Shown here: positions 61,866 through 64,000 of the stretch, piece after piece
Position numbering within the stretch: position 1 is the first letter of the stretch
Layout of the letters: each line of letters begins with the position of its first letter
NCBI GenBank assembly: GCA_039881145.1
Contig: JAYKKI010000090.1
Span: forward strand, 4,995,501 to 5,059,500
Reading direction: 5' to 3'
Source of the DNA: Druceiella hillmani
Lineage: Eukaryota; Arthropoda; Insecta; Lepidoptera; Hepialidae
DNA: 64,000 bases
Made by a program: the position numbers and the translations under genes
Notes under the pieces: generated by a model
What the model was told of the DNA's origin: nothing
Databases searched by the model: none
The model's input: the letters and a program-made list of their open reading frames with translations, nothing else

Positions 61866-62165
61866 ATGAGTGTTGATTCTAAGGACAGTATCTATACAGC
61901 TGTTCGAGAATATATATCATTGTTAAATAATAAGATTACCATTATGTCACTTTAAAAAAATACAATCAAAATGATCTACGTACAAAATAAATTATATGTG
62001 GCGAAAGAAAACACTACTTTTAAATTAAACGATGTCAAAATATTTCCACTCGGATCAATGTCACTTAATAATACCCGCGGCATGGCCGAACAAACATTGT
62101 TAATGTTTGATATACGATGTAATAGCTATGTATTACATCGTATATCAAACATTAACAATTTATGA
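61866..62165 (+). pseudogene. Unidentified coding-like frame with one in-frame stop
   Basis: An ATG at 61,866 opens 29 codons of balanced composition (VDSKDSIYTAVREYISLL), then a stop at 61,953. The same frame resumes at once, with an ATG at 61,971 and 64 further codons (KENTTFKLNDVKIFPLGSMS, then RGMAEQTLLMF). The last part runs into the hairpin at 62,096-62,159 and is probably not original. Two consecutive open runs in one frame suggest a decayed protein-coding sequence. I do not recognise the family. Host, transposon or viral origin all remain open. Confidence 0.4.
62096..62159. repeat. Perfect 28-bp hairpin, 8-nt loop
   Basis: 62,096-62,123 and 62,132-62,159 are exact reverse complements. 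The left arm has no counterpart because the whole segment is right-only. Perfect pairing in otherwise diverged DNA implies a recent origin. Confidence 0.95.
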
Positions 62166-62204
62166 TGAATATTTTCTGTAATAGATACGATTTCGTCTGT
62201 AATA

Positions 62205-62290
62205 CTATTTCTCAGTGATATCAGCAAAAGGCCGGCCTCGCCGGCAATAGCATTCCATCATCTTTGGATAACGGTGTGAAGCCCGGATTC
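62205..62290. other. GC-rich conserved island, right copy
   Basis: Mirror of 4,385-4,465 with about two differences. It contains GGCCGGCCTCGCCGGC. Confidence 0.7.
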
Positions 62291-63084
62291 ATTGTGATGT
62301 AATTGTATATGTATGCAGTATATTTTTTCTTTGAAATATTATCGTATTTTGTGTATTTTTATACATTAGTTCGTTTTTGAAAAAATACTTCAATGACTAC
62401 TTAAAAATTAAGTATTTTATGATTACTTTGTAATCATTTTCAGTATACTTTAACATTTAGTTTAACTTCTATGGCCATGGAATTTTTTAGTATTGTTTTA
62501 TTATATGTTTTTTTTTTACTTAACATAATACATATAAATTACTCAAAACACTCTGTCTTATTTATCTGAATTTCTCTTAAATATAAAATATAACCTATAT
62601 AATATAAGCTACGTAAGTATACAATGTAAATATGCACGTTATTATAAATATATTTTCAATCACAAATACTATTTAAATCCGCATTAAATTAGTAACGTGA
62701 ATATAGGAAAAAACTTTACAATACCTGAACTGTCAAGTCTGATTGTTTATAAACATTCCCTTTTCAAGTTGAATGGAGTATAAGTGTGCTTATAATCCTC
62801 GTAGTGCAAGTTCTATTCGCACTTTAAAGGTTTTATTGAAGACATATAAATCATTCAAACATTATACCCAAGTTTTTCTTGTTAGTCGGATATAATGTCA
62901 GCTTTTCGTCTATCACTGGTTTTATGTGTCAGTAGCTTTTTTGTGTATTATTTATTGTTCAATTTACCCCTCGATTGCACACACCATTCCTCATTGTAAT
63001 TTTCTGTTTCTGAGCGTTTTTCTGGAAACAGATAACAAGTGACAATTAAAATCAACTTGGGGTTTTAAAAATAGTGGATGTAAT

Positions 63085-63246
63085 ATTATTTATATTTTAT
63101 ATAAATTCTTTACCATGACCTAGGTTTTGTTGTATTATAACATATTCAGGTGGGCAAGTAGCAAAGAAAAATATTTTTTTAAGAAAACCTAAGTCGTCGC
63201 AAAGAAATTAAGTAAAGTAGAAATAATACTACATTACGTAGTTTCA
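63085..63246. mobile_element. Fold-back MITE, copy 3
   Basis: Mirror-position partner of the 3,443 copy. It ends with tacgtagtttcattt at 63,246. The inner half shows ccatgacctaggttttg. The far end is degraded. Confidence 0.75.
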
Positions 63247-63369
63247 TTTGATTGTGAATAATGGATTTCTTCAAAATTAATGCCAAATATATTCAGTAGT
63301 GGATTTCTTTAAAAAACTATCGATCAAAAAGAATTTTCTTAACCTTAATTTTAAACTCCAAAAACTATG

Positions 63370-64000
63370 TTAAATAAATACATGTTTCTCCTAAGAATTA
63401 TTGTAAAAGCCGATCTCCGTCCATCTCGTTCAATTTGCGATTTACGACTCTAGCTCCCCGTATTTGTTTAACCAAAATATGGATTTCGTTTCACGAAAAA
63501 AACGTTCAATACTGAAATAAAAATTCCTCTTTTCATATTTACGTGAGCTGAAAAGGAACCTTTTACCCTGAAAGGGTGGCGCGGATCATTTTACGAGCGG
63601 TTTATGGATGATAAGGGAGTGAATAACATGTTTGGAGAAGAGTCAGTGTGGGGCTGGGGGAGGCTATAATGCCGTTCAGAGAGCAAGGGGTTATGGAGGG
63701 AATGCTGTGGGATGAAGAAACATTGTCTTTTCACAGTCTTCTTAATTAAATGAAAATAATCGGGAAAGGTATCTTCTCTAATTCATATATTCTTGGGTCG
63801 AGCTCTTTTCTTGAGTGAAAAGAAGGGTGAATAGTTTTTTCAGGTTGTAATCCCAGCTCACGCATTTTTAAATTTCAGTAAGATGAAGAGCATACTTCCA
63901 TAATTGTAGGTCTATTGAAAGTGCGCGTGTAACTTGATGTATTTCTTAATACTGTCCTAGGTAATTTAAAATGTATTATAATAATCAAAGCTGTGTGTGC
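63370..64000 (+). repeat. Module B, copy 3 (cut by window end)
   Basis: Mirror of 2,745-3,340. The frame conserved in the other two copies has stops here (for example near 63,517), although ccttttaccctgaaagggtg and ttttacgagcggtttatgga remain intact in DNA. Confidence 0.75.

Larger units (their letters stand above)
61630..62190 (+). other. Right-arm-only 0.55 kb segment
   Basis: The left arm is continuous near 4,480-4,560. The segment holds a broken coding-like frame and a perfect 28-bp hairpin at its end. It could be a captured or mobile fragment. Confidence 0.5.
33355..64000 (-). repeat. Right arm of a giant imperfect palindrome (continues beyond window)
   Basis: Reverse complement of 2,560-28,075 in mirrored order, longer than the left arm because of right-only pieces at 36.12-36.61, 42.93-47.74, 51.50-53.19, 53.48-55.36, 56.45-56.87 and 61.63-62.19 kb. 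At 63,960-64,000 it is still matching left-arm module B (near 2,745), so the palindrome extends past the window. Confidence 0.95.

Overview
The window is AT-rich (roughly 70%), gene-poor eukaryotic DNA with long (TA)n tracts, several tandem-repeat families, fold-back elements and decayed retroelements. A broken Ty3/gypsy element with env-like remnants (28.6-31.4 kb) and a non-LTR reverse-transcriptase remnant point to an insect nuclear genome, perhaps dipteran and perhaps heterochromatic or sex-linked. Species and chromosome are inference. I see no intact gene, rRNA, tRNA, CRISPR array or bacterial-type operon. Nearly all short open frames look like chance openings.

The dominant structure is one giant imperfect palindrome that nearly fills the window. 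The left arm (about 2.56-28.08 kb) recurs as its reverse complement in the right arm (about 33.36-64.0 kb, running off the window end) around a 5.3 kb unpaired spacer. Matching pairs run in strict mirror order: 2.75/63.96, 4.43/62.24, 6.7/60.4, 8.6/59.4, 10.5/57.3, 13.8/55.6, 15.2/50.3, 17.0/48.6, 20.6/40.9, 23.6/38.03, 24.1/37.45, 27.2/34.2 and 28.0/33.4 kb. By eye, aligned blocks are roughly 85-97% identical. Each arm has its own insertions, deletions and microsatellites, so this is not a simple assembly mirror image.

The mirror is broken by arm-specific pieces. Left-only pieces lie at about 5.34-6.35, 7.09-7.95 and 10.98-12.86 kb. Right-only pieces lie at about 36.12-36.61, 42.93-47.74, 51.50-53.19, 53.48-55.36, 56.45-56.87 and 61.63-62.19 kb. 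The 42.93-45.11 kb piece is a third copy of the block at 6.44-9.96 and 58.49-60.67 kb. The next piece (45.13-46.51 kb) is an inverted copy of the far left end (0.06-2.37 kb). One segment (18.18-19.19 and 41.08-42.13 kb) has the same orientation in both arms, which signals a local inversion or inverted duplication.

Smaller structures include a 16-copy 50-bp minisatellite, dispersed ~123-bp and ~167-bp tandem families, an 86-bp and a 269-bp tandem repeat, a fold-back MITE family, and several perfect hairpins, at least one of which has an imperfect counterpart elsewhere. A few arm-conserved, GC-richer islands stand out against the AT-rich background. Block boundaries were set by eye and may be off by tens of bases.
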